Notes: generated by a model not told the origin, from the letters alone. A DNA stretch of 64,000 bases from Methylobacillus caricis (GCF_020532705.1 NZ_JAJAVD010000004.1:310001-374000), one strand, 5' to 3'. Shown: positions 17,272-29,600, counted from the first letter of the stretch. Translations and numbers: made by a program.

Positions 17272-17982
17272 TTAGCCTGCGCTCTTTGCCGTAATTCTCA
17301 ATTTCACCGGTTGCGGCATATCGTCAGGCGGCGCATCTGCGATCCGCGTGATTGACTGCAAAGCCTTGCGCAACATGTCATCTTTTTTCTGGTCGCCGGT
17401 GGAAGACTGCAGCTCCAGCTTTTCCACTCGTCCATCCTTGTCGAGCCAGAGCGATACCACGAGCTTGTACTGCTCGCGCGCCAGCCCGGGCTGGCTTGCG
17501 ATCGCGTCCTCTATCTGCCGCTTGATCTTGCTGGTGTACCAGGCATAGGCCGATAGACCTTTGCTACCGCCTATCTTCACGCCCACATCGCCGCCGCTAT
17601 AATCGCTGGTGACTTTTCCTGATCCAAATGCGCTTGGCGCATCTCCCGCATCCCCCTCCATCTTGAGGTTTTGTGGCTCTGGCGGTGCTTCCACCGGCTT
17701 GGGCTGCTCCACCCTGATTTCCTTCGGCTCTTCCTTGGGTTGTTCCTTAGGAGGCTCCTTGGGTGGAGGCGGCGGTGGCGGCGGTGTATCCGGCAGGATC
17801 TTGATGGTGGTCACTGGCGGCTTTTTCGGGCCGGGTTTGCTGGATATCAGACCATATATCCCCCACCCCACCAGAACGGCCAACCCCAATCCAGTCAGCC
17901 ATACAGCTATGCGTTTCCATACTGGCGACTTCCCAGACTCCCGCGCCTGCACACCATTGAATTCACCCGCGTTCACTGTCAT
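17272..17982 (-). CDS. TonB-family energy transducer
   Basis: This inner-membrane protein of 236 aa spans the periplasm and carries ExbB/ExbD energy to the outer membrane. One transmembrane helix (VWLTGLGLAVLVGWGIYG) is followed by a proline-rich stretch with eight consecutive prolines and Pro-Lys-Glu repeats. A TonB C-terminal domain ends the protein (YTSKIKRQIEDAIASQP, YKLVVSLWLDKDGRVEKLEL). The ATG at 17982 overlaps the exbD stop codon as TGATG; a TTG one codon earlier is less likely. It is a dedicated TonB, inside the operon that encodes its ExbB and ExbD partners. Confidence 0.87.
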   Translation of the reverse strand: MTVNAGEFNGVQARESGKSPVWKRIAVWLTGLGLAVLVGWGIYGLISSKPGPKKPPVTTIKILPDTPPPPPPPPKEPPKEQPKEEPKEIRVEQPKPVEAPPEPQNLKMEGDAGDAPSAFGSGKVTSDYSGGDVGVKIGGSKGLSAYAWYTSKIKRQIEDAIASQPGLAREQYKLVVSLWLDKDGRVEKLELQSSTGDQKKDDMLRKALQSITRIADAPPDDMPQPVKLRITAKSAG

Positions 17983-18386
17983 CAAGTGCCTATCCTTGAA
18001 GTCACCAGCCCCACATTTTCAATCTGCATGCGTGTCACCAAATCCACCACTGAAATGATCCCGGCATAAGGCGCTCTTGCATCACCCTTGATCATCACCG
18101 AAAACTTGGGATCCCTGGCGCGGGCTGCATTGAGCTGGCTTTCCAATTCGGTCAAACTCACTCCCATGCCATTGAGCAGAATGGTCCCGGCTTCCTGTAC
18201 CTGCACGATCTTCACCTCATGCTGCTCGGTGCTGGGCTTGTTGGATGGCTTGGGCAGGTTCATGGTGAGGCCCTGCACCGATGCGGTGGTCATCAAAATA
18301 AAAATCACCAGCAGCACATAAGCTAAGTCCAGCATCGGCGTGATGTTGATGGAATCGTAGGGCTTGGTATCGTCTTGTATCTGCAT
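17982..18386 (-). CDS. exbD: ExbD/TolR-family proton-channel subunit (second copy)
   Basis: This inner-membrane subunit of 134 aa works with ExbB to convert proton flow into TonB motion. A cytoplasmic N-terminus is followed by one transmembrane helix containing the family's essential Asp (INITPMLDLAYVLLVIFIL). A periplasmic domain follows (VMIKGDARAPYAGIISVVDL). It begins 3 bp after the first exbD and overlaps tonB by one base. Its TM segment is almost identical to that of the neighbouring copy while the periplasmic part differs, so the pair probably arose by duplication and may assemble as a heteromer. Confidence 0.9.
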   Translation of the reverse strand: MQIQDDTKPYDSINITPMLDLAYVLLVIFILMTTASVQGLTMNLPKPSNKPSTEQHEVKIVQVQEAGTILLNGMGVSLTELESQLNAARARDPKFSVMIKGDARAPYAGIISVVDLVTRMQIENVGLVTSRIGT

Positions 18387-18389
18387 GGC

Positions 18390-18797
18390 TTATCCTTCTG
18401 CCCTCTTGGTGACCAGCCCCACCTCGGTGATCCCCAGCTTCTTGCATACTTCCAGCACCGCGGAGACTTTTTCGTAATGTGCAGCGGCATCGCCCTTGAG
18501 TACCACCGGCAGGTCAGGATTGTTGGATTTGTATTCCCCCAGGCGCTGCTCCAGCATCGCCATATCCACCGGATAGGCATCCAGGTAGACATCACCCTCG
18601 CTGGTAATGGTGATGCCGCGAATATCCGGCTTGGCCAGGTTGCCTGTGGCCTTGGTCTGTGGAATTTCCACCTTGACGCCTTGTACTGAAGCCGTGGTCA
18701 TGATGATGAAGATCACCAGCAGCACATAGGCTAGATCCAGCATCGGCGTGATGTTGATCTCGTCATAGGGCTGGTTGTCTTCCTTGATATCCGCCAT
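18390..18797 (-). CDS. exbD: ExbD/TolR-family proton-channel subunit (first copy)
   Basis: This is an inner-membrane protein of 135 aa. The TM helix INITPMLDLAYVLLVIFII holds the proton-carrying Asp, followed by a periplasmic domain with DLPVVLKGDAAAHYEKVSAV and the closing ITEVGLVTKR typical of ExbD. It starts 11 bp after the stop of the ExbB fusion gene and ends 3 bp before the second exbD. Tandem exbD pairs are common in dedicated TonB systems. The family assignment is secure. Confidence 0.92.
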   Translation of the reverse strand: MADIKEDNQPYDEINITPMLDLAYVLLVIFIIMTTASVQGVKVEIPQTKATGNLAKPDIRGITITSEGDVYLDAYPVDMAMLEQRLGEYKSNNPDLPVVLKGDAAAHYEKVSAVLEVCKKLGITEVGLVTKRAEG

Positions 18798-18808
18798 GGT
18801 CGCTCCGC

Positions 18809-20479
18809 TTATTTGCCGTAAAGCTCGGCAACACGCGTGACATATTCATCCACGAATATCTGCATGTCGGTATTGATATTCTTGATGCGGCTGGACAGAT
18901 AGTTGTAGCCAAACAGCGCAGGGATCGCCACCGCAAGGCCTGCCACTGTTGCCATCAACGCCGCTGCAATACCTGGTGCAATTGCGTTCACATTCACGTC
19001 ACCCGCTGCCGCAATTTCGGCAAAAGTGATCATGACCCCGATCACGGTACCGAGCAGCCCCAGGAAAGGGCCACCGGAAATGGCGATGGTGAGCAGCACG
19101 ATGTTGGCATTGAGGCTTTTGTTCTCGCGGATCAGGTCCGCATCAATTGCAGCCTTGATCGCATCCATGGAAGCACCGCTCAGCGCAAGCTGGCCGTCCT
19201 TGGTATAGCGTTTGCGGATTTCGCGCAGGCCCGCCATATAGAGACGCGCCAGGGTTGAAGACGCTGTATCGGCACCCTGATCAAGCTCAAGCAGTTGGGC
19301 ATTGCCAGTTTCGTTGAATAGTTGGAGGAATCCGCGGTTAGCCTTGTCGATTCGACTTACCTGCATTGCCTTGGTCACCATCACTACCACACTGATGGCA
19401 AACATGATGGTAAGAATGATGATGACTACCCAGGCATCCACGGTCAGGCTGTGGAAAAGCACCATGAAGTGGGATGAACTACCTTCCTCCTCCTCTTCGC
19501 CATCCGCGGCCTGCACCTTGAGCAACTGGCTATCCATGCTTTGGCCAGTCGCCGCCAGTTTGATCCAGTCTGCACTACGTGCGGTATTGGCCAGTTCCAG
19601 TTCATCCAGCTCACCCTGGTATCCCTCACCCACCTGTACGCTATCCTGCACATCAGCCAATGCTGCATCGCCGTTGGCAATTTCCGCACCATTCAGGTAA
19701 AGCGCAGCTTTGCCAGCACCGATGGTCACTGCCACATGCTGCCAGGTAGCAGGCTTGACCTCTCCACCAGTAATACTGGCAGCTCCGGAATTCAAGGCTA
19801 GTTTGCCGTCAGCCAATTGCACCGCCACCGACCCTTGTTTATAGAGCGTTGCGGTACCTGCAACATCAGAGGGCTTGATCCAGGCAGAGAAAGTAAACCC
19901 TTGTCCCGCACTGAGTGCTAAAGATGGATGGGCCGCAATGCTGATAGGTTGACCGGAAAAAATTGCTGCCTCGCCAATCAGCGCTGCTTTCTGCAATACA
20001 GGATTACCGCTTGCTATCAGCCCATTGCGGCTATCCTGCAAGAAGGTTTTTTCAGCAAAATGAAACGCTGCCACCGTAGCGTTATCCCAGCTGCCCTGGC
20101 CGTCAGCAGTTGAAGCGGCGGACTCGTTGCCAGAGTACAGCCAGAAATGCGCACCCTTGTCAGCGGCATCCACCTTGGGCAGCAATACCCAGATCACGGC
20201 CAGCTCATTGATGGAATCAAACTTTTCAATATGGAACTTGAGTTCAGTCTTGTCATCCGCGGCGATTACGCGCAAATCTGCGCCATCCAAGCTGGCCGAC
20301 GAGAAATCGAAATTGCCGGAATGCAAGCGCACCACCACCGGCACCTGCTCTTGGGCAGCAGCTATACCAGCAGCATTCACCGTTACCTTGGCCCGGCTGC
20401 TCCATGCTTCATCCCAGGCAGCATGCGCCAAGCCCGGCACCAGGATAAACATCAGCAGTAAACAACACTTTCTTAACAT
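18809..20479 (-). CDS. DUF2341-LamG-ExbB fusion (MotA/TolQ/ExbB proton channel)
   Basis: This is a 556-aa fusion and the first gene of the operon. A signal peptide ends at LAHA (residue 20). Residues about 25-120 fit DUF2341 (WSSRAKVTVNAAG, VIWVLLPKVDAADKGAHFWL). Residues about 135-305 form a LamG/concanavalin-A-like sandwich (FTFSAWIKPSDVAGTATLYK, WQHVAVTIGAGKAALYLNG, GELDELELANTARS). An acidic linker (EEEEE) leads to the ExbB part: a TM helix near 345-370 and the conserved pore helices GPFLGLLGTVIGVMITF and AALMATVAGLAVAIPALFGY. The first 340 residues should lie in the periplasm and could bind a carbohydrate or sense ligand. The domain combination occurs in other proteobacteria as far as I recall, but I know of no assigned function. 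Confidence 0.86.
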   Translation of the reverse strand: MLRKCCLLLMFILVPGLAHAAWDEAWSSRAKVTVNAAGIAAAQEQVPVVVRLHSGNFDFSSASLDGADLRVIAADDKTELKFHIEKFDSINELAVIWVLLPKVDAADKGAHFWLYSGNESAASTADGQGSWDNATVAAFHFAEKTFLQDSRNGLIASGNPVLQKAALIGEAAIFSGQPISIAAHPSLALSAGQGFTFSAWIKPSDVAGTATLYKQGSVAVQLADGKLALNSGAASITGGEVKPATWQHVAVTIGAGKAALYLNGAEIANGDAALADVQDSVQVGEGYQGELDELELANTARSADWIKLAATGQSMDSQLLKVQAADGEEEEEGSSSHFMVLFHSLTVDAWVVIIILTIMFAISVVVMVTKAMQVSRIDKANRGFLQLFNETGNAQLLELDQGADTASSTLARLYMAGLREIRKRYTKDGQLALSGASMDAIKAAIDADLIRENKSLNANIVLLTIAISGGPFLGLLGTVIGVMITFAEIAAAGDVNVNAIAPGIAAALMATVAGLAVAIPALFGYNYLSSRIKNINTDMQIFVDEYVTRVAELYGK

Positions 20480-20570
20480 CGGACCGCGCTCCAGGACAAA
20501 GCGCGTAATATAGATTTCCTATGTGACGGATGAGTGACCACTCCGTGAAATTGCTGAGTCACAATAAAAC

Positions 20571-20600
20571 AAAAAGGACTAGTCATGACTAGTCCTTTTT
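20571..20600. terminator. Perfect 30-bp palindrome, terminator between tpsA and the ExbB operon
   Basis: The halves AAAAAGGACTAGTCA and TGACTAGTCCTTTTT are exact reverse complements. On the minus strand it follows the tpsA stop (20617) by 17 bp and ends in T5, so it is a rho-independent terminator. It also contains GGACTA and TAGTCC, the half-sites of the candidate EpsA box, in the opposite arrangement, 92 bp before the ExbB-fusion start. It may serve both purposes. Confidence 0.8.
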
Positions 20601-20616
20601 AGTTGCAGCAGGTTGA

Positions 20617-23600
20617 TTACCTCATGATATCGCCAAGTCCCAGCACTTCAACCGATACAAATGAAGGCAGCAGGTTGCGCGGACTGAAATCCTGCGGCGG
20701 CGCCAGACGGCTCATATCAGTAGCGGCACTGGTAGCAGAAGAGGCCGTACCGGTTGTACCAACGTTGGCAGCAGCAAGACTGCCAGTATCAGCGGCGGCA
20801 ACCCCGGTTGAAGTACCTGCTACATTGATATTGCTGGTACCCAGAACCTGGGTTGCAACCGCGAGAAAATCACCCGCGACAATGCCAGCCTCGCTGGCAT
20901 TGAGCACCCCACGCGGTGCCATCAGCGCCACCGAACCAAGCGTGGGGGCCTGTAAAGGACCGCCAGGCCCATCAGCATCATAAGTCTGTGCCTGGATACC
21001 ACTCCCGGCGGCAGCGCCCTTCACCTTGCGTGTGGTGTTGCCATATACATCAGTGCTGATCTCGACCTCAGGAATGGAAAGCGCCGTCTTGGAGCCACGG
21101 CCCGCATCAATGTCGCCATTGTTCACCCAGACCGTGATATCGCTGCCATATTGCGTGATCACGCGTGACTGGTTGACCTGGAAGCCGGTATCGGCAAAGG
21201 CGCGAATATCTCCCCCGCCTTCCGTAACAATGCCGATATTGCCGGAACTGCTGCCTCCTGCCACCCCAACATTGATCATGCCGCCAGGTGCCAGTAAATC
21301 TATGCTGCCATCACGCACGGTACGGATGCGACTCTGGAACAGGCTCATATCGCCTTTGTAATTATCCTGTTGCCAGAGTGTCGCAATTGCGGCATCTCCA
21401 CGTGCATGGCTTTGCGTCGTGGCATACCCTTTACCGGATGCCAACAGTTCTGATGAAAAATGCCGATAGGCAAAAATCGCCTGCTGATCCTTCTCCAATG
21501 CCAGGTAACGCGTCAATGCCTCAGCCTCAGAAAGTTCCTGGTCACCTGTCACTTCCCGCATGTATTTCGCCAACGCCTGTGCCGTAGCCGCACGGTACTC
21601 CGCCATGCCATCGGCACTCTCACTCAACGCTGAGGGACCACTTCCATCCGGCTTGATATAAAGGTTGATGTAATCATCCAGATTGGCACCCTCGCCCACG
21701 CCGGCCAATACAGTCACCGAAGCGCCTTGCGCAGGCAGTCCAGCATTCACGGTATTGGCAAGGCTGTTGATACCATTGCTGCGTCCAAGGTCAAGATTGC
21801 GCCCGGCTTCCACCAGCAGATTGCCAGGCCCGCTGACATTGATACCACCCGCCTGGACATTGGCGTAACTGATGTCGCGGCCAGCACGCACTACACTGAG
21901 GTCACTGTTATCCATGTTCTGCAGATTGGCATCCAGGTTGAGGATATCCAGTCCGGCAGCCACCACGGAGGCCTTTGGCAATGTCAGGCTCACAGTCTGG
22001 GTGCGCCATGGCGTCAGCGAGCCATCACGCGCCACGATTGACACCGGATTGTTGCTGTTGCGATGCAATGGAATGGCGGAGTGGCTGTTCATGATGATGT
22101 TCTCGAGGATCACCTGCGGATTCTGCATAGGAGAGGACACGCTCGGGATTAATGAACGTTCCGCATCTGACATCACAATCTGGTCGGCGACGATACTGCC
22201 AGCAGCCAGTAGGCTCAACTCACCTGTTGCCGATGGCATCAACTTCATGTTGCCGGTGTAAATGTCTCCGCCAAATGCTGTGGCCTGCACACTACCAGGA
22301 TAAAACGCCAGGCTGTTCTGGGTATTATTCACTGTCGCCAGGCCAGTAAGTTTGCCAGTGATGTTGCTCAATTGATCCAGGCCAAAGGTAATAGTACCGG
22401 TCAAGGAGGCCACATCCACCGCAGCATAATCGGCATAGCTATTGAAGAAGGCGCTTCGGCCAGTACTGTTGGCGACTCCTGTCGGTCCTGCATTGGTGGT
22501 TGATTGGGCAAACAGGGTCGGGTTGAATACTGTTTCCAGGTAAACGCCGCCAGTGGCTGTCACGCTGGCGGTTGCATCCTGCAATGCCAGTGTTGTGCCG
22601 AATGTGATCGGATTACCCTGTGCATTCAATGTACGGCCAATCTCGCCAGCCTGCAAATCCATGTGCCCCTTGCCAGCGAAATACATGCCATTGCGGATGT
22701 CGCCATCTGCTGCTACGTTGAGATTGCCACCACCAGAAACGTCTGAATTGCCCGAGCCATCACGGGTAAAGCGTGCCGTAGTTGGCACGGATACGGAAAA
22801 ATTGGTGATATTGCCGCCGGCCTTGACAGCCACATCTCCCCCGCCGAATGAAGCAACACCCTGCTGGAACAAGTCAGTACGTAGCCACCAAGTTGTATCT
22901 TTGCTGCCAGAACCGCCGCCTTGACGGAACAGCCAGTTGTTCACGATCTGCTGGGTGCCGCTGGCTGCAGCCAAAGCACCAGTGATGTCACCCTGCGTGG
23001 CAATATTCAAATTGCCGCCATTAGTGAGATATTGGGCGCCATTAGTGCCAAATCCATCAGTGCTGGTAGGTGCCACAAATCCATTGAGCTCCGCTGCAGC
23101 ATTGCCTGCTGTATAAATCACCGAGCCGGTGTTGGATAGGGTCAGGTTACCACCCGTCGCCATATTGATATCGCCTGTGCCGGTACGCACCAGCTTGTTA
23201 TTGGCAAGCACCATATTCCCGGATGTGTCACTCTTGATGGTGGAAAGATGATTCACCGCAGCCATGTCCGCACCTGATACCAGGTTGATGCTCCAGGAGT
23301 CGCCACTAGACAATGCAGCTGTGGCCGTCGCGTTGGCAAAGCCATCGCTGATGCTGCCGTTCAATTGCAGGTTCCCCGTGCTGCGGATAGTGAGGGCCCC
23401 GTCACGCCCCAATGACAGGTCGCGCAAGTTCCAGTCAGTGGCCAGTGTTGTATTGCCATTGGTGCGCAACTCGGTATGAGGTGCAACAATCGCAGTCACA
23501 CCATCACTGCTCGCCTTGTAGGCCGCCGCTGTATTCCCGGAATCAGCGTAAAAGGCATTGGTATCAGTCCTGATATCATTCAGGGTCGTGGCATTGAGCG

Positions 23601-26600
23601 TGGTGGCCACATTCATCACCTTGACTGACTCCAGCAGTATCTTGTCAGCGCCTGCAACTGCTGCCGGCGCATCTGCATCCACCTTGAGACCAGAAGTCCC
23701 TACTCGTTCGGCACGCAAGACCACATCCCCGCGCTTACTGCCAGCCACATCAATCAATGCGGCATCCTGCCTGCGCGTTACGCCATCAGCCTCAAACACT
23801 TCGGCCTTCACGTTGCCGCTTTCGCTGGCAAGCAACACGTTACCACCCTTGCCATCAGACGCCTCGCCCTTGGCAAGCAATTGCCCGCCAGCTTTCAAGG
23901 TCAGGTCGCTCTTGGCATAAATCTGGATATCGCCACCGTTATTACCGCTGGCGTCCACCGTTCCGGCAATGTCTATCGCGCCACCGTCAGCACTCAGCAC
24001 AAAATGACTGGCCTTCACTGTATCGCCTGCTGCAATCGTCACATCGCCATTACGGATGCGCAGCTCGCGCGAAGCATTAAAACCTCCGCTATTGAGCGCA
24101 TCGTTCAAGCCGGAAAAGCCCGCAAGAGTTGCGCTATCCAGCACAAAACTGCCGGAGGTCTGGCCTTGTGCAGCCTGGCCATGCAAAGTGCCCGCTGCAA
24201 TGTTCACATCACCCGCCGTTGCGCTCATTTTCAGGGTACCTGCATTGCCGCCTTCACCTCCGCTCACATCAATCGACGCGCCGCTGGCGACATTGATATC
24301 CGCCTGGTCGGATTGCAGGGATACAACACCACCTGGGGTATACCGTGTAAAGCGGTCAAAGCGGATTGCACGCGATGAGGTATTGATCCTGGCATCATCA
24401 GTAACATTAAGGTCGCCCTGGGTAGCGCGGACAGTCAACTGGCCTGAAGCCAGGTCTATATTGCCGCCAAGATTCATCTGTTGTGCCACCATGCTGAGCT
24501 TGGCTCCCAAGCCTGCTGTGGCAGCCTGTGCTGCGCTATTATTCGCCAGGGTGGTCAGCGCACCTTGGGCATTAAGGGTGTAATTGGTACCGGTCGCAGC
24601 CGTAATGCGCCCACTGGTGATACGGGTATCAGTGGCATTGATATCCAGTGTGCCTGTGCCGCTGAAACTGATATCACTGCTGCTGGTCAGTTGCACCTGA
24701 TCAAATCCGCCAAGCGCAAAATTGCCAGCATTGGCGGCATTGCTGCTAGCAGCCGCATTTTTACCCTCCACGCTGATGCTGTTTGCGTCAATAGCCAGTG
24801 TGCTGCCAGTGTTCGATGCGGCAGGAGTCAATATTGCCCCTGCAGAGTTTTTCATCACCAAATGGTTGGCCGCCAGGCTGGACGTATCACCCACCGCCAT
24901 ATCATGGCCAACGATGCCAGCGGCATTGATAGTGACATCCAGAGTCTTGCTGCCGAAATCCACCTCGCCATACAAGTTGAGATTGCCATGGCTGTTCAGT
25001 GTCACTTGCTTGAGGTTGCCAAGGCTTGCAACCAGGTTGTTATCCACGCGCATGCCTGACACTGCAGCATCTGGATTGCCCAGCAATATACTATTGGCCC
25101 CCAACGTTACCGAACCGCCATCATCAACCCGGACTTTCCCATCCAGCGTTGACTCACGCGTGGCATCCAGAACCAGTGACCTTGCAGCCTGGATCTGGCT
25201 ACCATTCTGAATATCCAGCGTCCCGGCGGTCGGATTGCTGGAAGCACCTGTACGATCAAACACAATATCGCTGCTACCAGACACGGCAAGCAACGCGCCA
25301 TCACCATTCACGCGCAGGCTGGTGCTGCTTTGACCAGGTGCAGACTCTGCCTCTATCACAGCACCGTCAACCACCGTCACACGATCAGATGCGGTGGCAA
25401 TCAGCTGGTTGACCTTGAGTGCCTGATTAGCATCATTGCTGAATTTAACTTCCTTGGAGATCGTGTTGATCTCGACCGCCTGATCACCCTGTGTGCGTGA
25501 CCCGCCCAGCAAAATACTCTCAGCATTCATGTCCGTCAGGGATGCCGCCTTGATCTGTAGAGACCCATCATCAGCCCCCAATTCAGACACCACACTGATC
25601 TTGTCCGAAACAATGTCAACCATCGCCCCGCGACCATCTTTTGCCTTATCTGTCTTGAGAGTGGCATTCAGCGTCAATGTATCAGTGGCGGACAGTATCA
25701 ACTGTCCAGCATCTCCCGCTAGCCTGGGCACCGCCAACCCGGCATTGGCGGCTTTTTCTGCAAAGAAGACATTGCCGCTGGTAATCATGTATTCAGATGG
25801 CGCTCGCGTCACGGTGCCAGCCGGAGTGCGGAACACGCTGCCGCTGGTCACGCGGAAAGTATCCCAGGTGGCATTGCGGCTAGAGCTGTTGACGTTGGTA
25901 AGATAGCCAGATACCAGGCTGGAGCCGTCATGTAACTGTGTACTGGTGCCCTGGCGTATGTTTTGGCCTGAATTGGCCTGCACTATATAGGCACCTTCAA
26001 GCAGCGCATAGCGCGCCGGCAGCAGGGTGTAATACCCTGCTGCCAACCCTGGGATGCCGGAGAGATAGACTGCCTGGCCTATTCCAGGCGCATTATCCTT
26101 GGTGTAGTCATAATCGAATGGCGCATATTCTCCCTTGATACTTGGCAGGATTGCGTATACGCCTTGTTGAGACAGGATATCCGTGGAGCCGCCTATTCCT
26201 TGTATCCACTCGTAGGCAAAGGTATCGCCGCTTCCGGAAATATCAATCACCGCACCGCTTTTCAGATCAATGTCCTTGGCGTTATAGCTGATACGCTTTT
26301 CAGCGGGTGTCTGGCCAATATTATTCGGCAGGTTCCAGCTGGTGCCACCCTGCATGGTAGTGCCATAGGGAATGCTCAGTCCTGCAGCAGAAGTCGACGT
26401 CAGGCTATTGGCGCCAAATATCAGGCTTCCATCCGGTGCATCCAGTGAAATCTGACCCAAAGGCGCCAAAAGCACGCCTTCTTGCTGAATGCTTTTCGCC
26501 TTTAGTCCAAGTTTTCCACCGGCGCTGAATACCGGCTTGTAAGCTTCCCCGCTGGAACGGATGATAATGCTGCTATCGTTGCCCAATGCTTCAATATTGA

Positions 26601-29600
26601 AGCTGCTGTTACTCACGGGATAAATCTGGCGGGCGGTCATGAGCAGGCTGCCATTGGTTTTCAATGACCCGGCATTGTCAAAAGTGAGCCCTCGCCCACG
26701 GATATCCAGGCGGCTGTTGAGTTCGGCCTGTTTGATCCCTGAAAGGTTGATGGTGCCATTGAGGTCTATCCAGTCGGCATTGACCTTGAGGGTGGCATCG
26801 CCTGTTTGCACCGTGTTGTTGACCTCTGGCGTTGCCAGTGTGACGTGTGAGGCATTGACTTGTGCCACGCCATTGCCGCTCACCTCAAACGATGAAGAGG
26901 TCAGCGCCATCGTTTCCGGGGCGGCCAGTGTCACGCCGCTTTGCAGCACAATGCGGTCACGTTGTGTGGCATTGGGATCGCGCCCCTGTGTAGTGCTTTC
27001 CAGGCTGACATGGTCAAACCGCCCGGCATTCATCTGTTCGGTAGAAATCTGCGCCTTGCCTTCAAACGCGGCCAAGCTGTCTCGCGCCTGCAGGCCATTG
27101 CCCACCACTTGTTTATCACTTGTCACAGTGAGCACGCGCTCGCCCGTGGGATGGCTTGGCGATTGTGTAGTACCTTTGAGATCGCCAGTGAGGGCAATTT
27201 TGAGGGTGCCTGCCTCACCAGTACCATTGGCGCCAGCACGGAAATCCCCATTCAGGATCATCCCGTCACGCGCACTGATGGAAATCGTGCCTGCACCACC
27301 GTCCAGTATCTGGCGTTGCATGCCACGGCCCGTGTTGACATCCACAGCGCCAGATGTGCCAGAGACATCCATGAGGCTGCCCTCTGCCGCCACCACAAAT
27401 CCTTTTTGGGCATCAATGGTGATGCTGCCGCCATCCAGCACCTTGGCGCTGGCTAACGTAGGAGCTGTGGCGACCGGACGCACATAACTCCCGGTGACGC
27501 TGATGACCGACTGATCCCCAATCCAGATGCTCTGCTGGTTGTCGTAAGGCACCTGGTCCACATCGCCACTCAATTTCAGGCTGATATCGCCTGCAGGCGC
27601 CAGCAGGCTACCCATCAGGGTAAGCTGGTGGCTGGCTTCCAGGGCGATGGAACCAACACGGCCAGTAATATCAGGCGCGTCGGTGCGGATGATGGTATTG
27701 CGCAAAACAGTAAGGTTAGCGAGCGAGGTACCATCCCCCACAGCCGAGAAACTCACAGAAGACGGTCCTCGCTGGCCTTCCGGCAGCAATACCGCCTTGG
27801 CCACTTCGGCCATACTGGTGCCACTGGCCTTGCCGCTATAGCCAGAGCTCATCATCAATGTTTGCATCTTGGGGTGGATTAAGGTGGATTCGCCTGAGGC
27901 ATCCCCCACCACAAATTCACCGCCGTTGCTTGAGTTATTAATCGCGTATGAAACAAAGCCGCCTTGTTCAAAGAAGGATTCACGCAACCACAAATCTCCA
28001 ACATTGGCAGGCTGACCTCCGACCTGTATATTCTGCGCAGTGCTCACCGACAGCTTGCCGCCGTGGGTGAAACCATAGGATTGCACCCGCCCGCCCATGC
28101 TCACATTCTGTGCGGACAGCGTGATATCGCCACCATTGCCGGTATGCAACACGCCGCTACTGTCCAGCCATGCTCCTGCGCTGGCATCCAGTACCGAACC
28201 CTGCCCCAGCAGCAGATTTTCACTGGCGCCCAGGTTGATGCTGCCGCCATCAAGCGCAATTGGCATTTGCATGGCACCGGACAATCCAGGACTGTCGTTA
28301 TTCCAGTTGCCTGCACTACTCAACCTTACCCCATCATCGACCACGACAGACTGATTTGCCAGTTGGGTAGCCACTGTAATGTCGCCCCCAGGCGTGACTA
28401 TGTCACGATGAATATTGACGCCGCCGCCCTTGAGGTTCACAGAGCCATTGGGCGCTGTCACAATGGCTGTGTCTACATCAATGCTGCCCTGGCTGTTGAC
28501 TCCCAGGTGATTGAACCCTGATTGCAAAAGGCTAGTGCCCAATATAGTTTCAGTGCTTGGATTGGCATCATTCACCGTGAAATCTGCCGGCACTTGCGGA
28601 GCAGACGCCTGGATCCTCACCGGGCCAGCACCTATGGTCAGGTTGAATTTTCCGCCATCTGGGAGATTGGTGCGCTGGGTGACGTCACTGCGGGTATTGG
28701 CTTGCATGTTGCCATTGAGCAGCGCGGGATTGTTGCTGTTGATATTGATGGTCCCGGCATCACGCCCTTCACGGTATGCCTGCTGCCAGGTTCCGCGGCC
28801 ATTGGGATTTAAATCAATGCGCTTGGTCCAGCCCCATTTAGGATCAGTGAATTTATAGACATCTGCCAGGCCCTCGTAAGGCGTGTTGCGGTCAGCCTGG
28901 GAAATGGCCACGGCCCGGCCCTGATATATCAGCTTGCTTTCTCGGATATATCCCGCCGCATAATCAATCACGCCGCCAGATATGTCCATCACCGAGCCGG
29001 CCTTGGTCACCACATCACCCATCGAGGTGATATTGATGGTGCCGCCCTTGCTCATCTTTTCTGCAATGGTCTGGGTGCGCAGTGCCAGCAATGGCGACAC
29101 ATCAAACAAGTCTGTACCCTTCCTGGCATCCAGATAAACCGTCTCGCCGAACAGTGCGCCGCCGCGCAATATCGGGGTGTCCTTCAATTGGTCGGAATAC
29201 AGTTGCACCTTGAGCTGGTTTTTCTCCATCGCTGCCGTAGTATCTACACCAGAGACATCAATGCGGGCATTGTCATTCAGCAACACGCGTACCGGCGTGG
29301 TCACCCCCTGGATACTTTCCTCGCCAGACTTGGCGGCAATATTCACTTCCCCGCCCTTGGCACTTAGCAGTCCGTTTACATCGACTGACCGCCCTTCTAT
29401 GTTGATGCGTGAAGGCGCCAGTGTCTGGCTCGCCAATACCTCTTCCTTGTCAGCAGTTTCAACCCGTACTTCAGTGACACTATTTTTGCCTATTGTCACC
29501 GTTCCATAGCGAGATGGCTGATAGGTATAGCCCCCATTGCCATCGGGAATCGCATTAATGCTATCCCGTGCCAACAGGTGCACAGAACCGTTGGCCCGTA

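Noticed and set aside
26639-27487. 282-aa plus-strand frame, one of many over 20.6-30.5 kb
   Set aside because: All lie antisense to the tpsA gene. Its repetitive, GC-biased codons leave the opposite strand open by chance.
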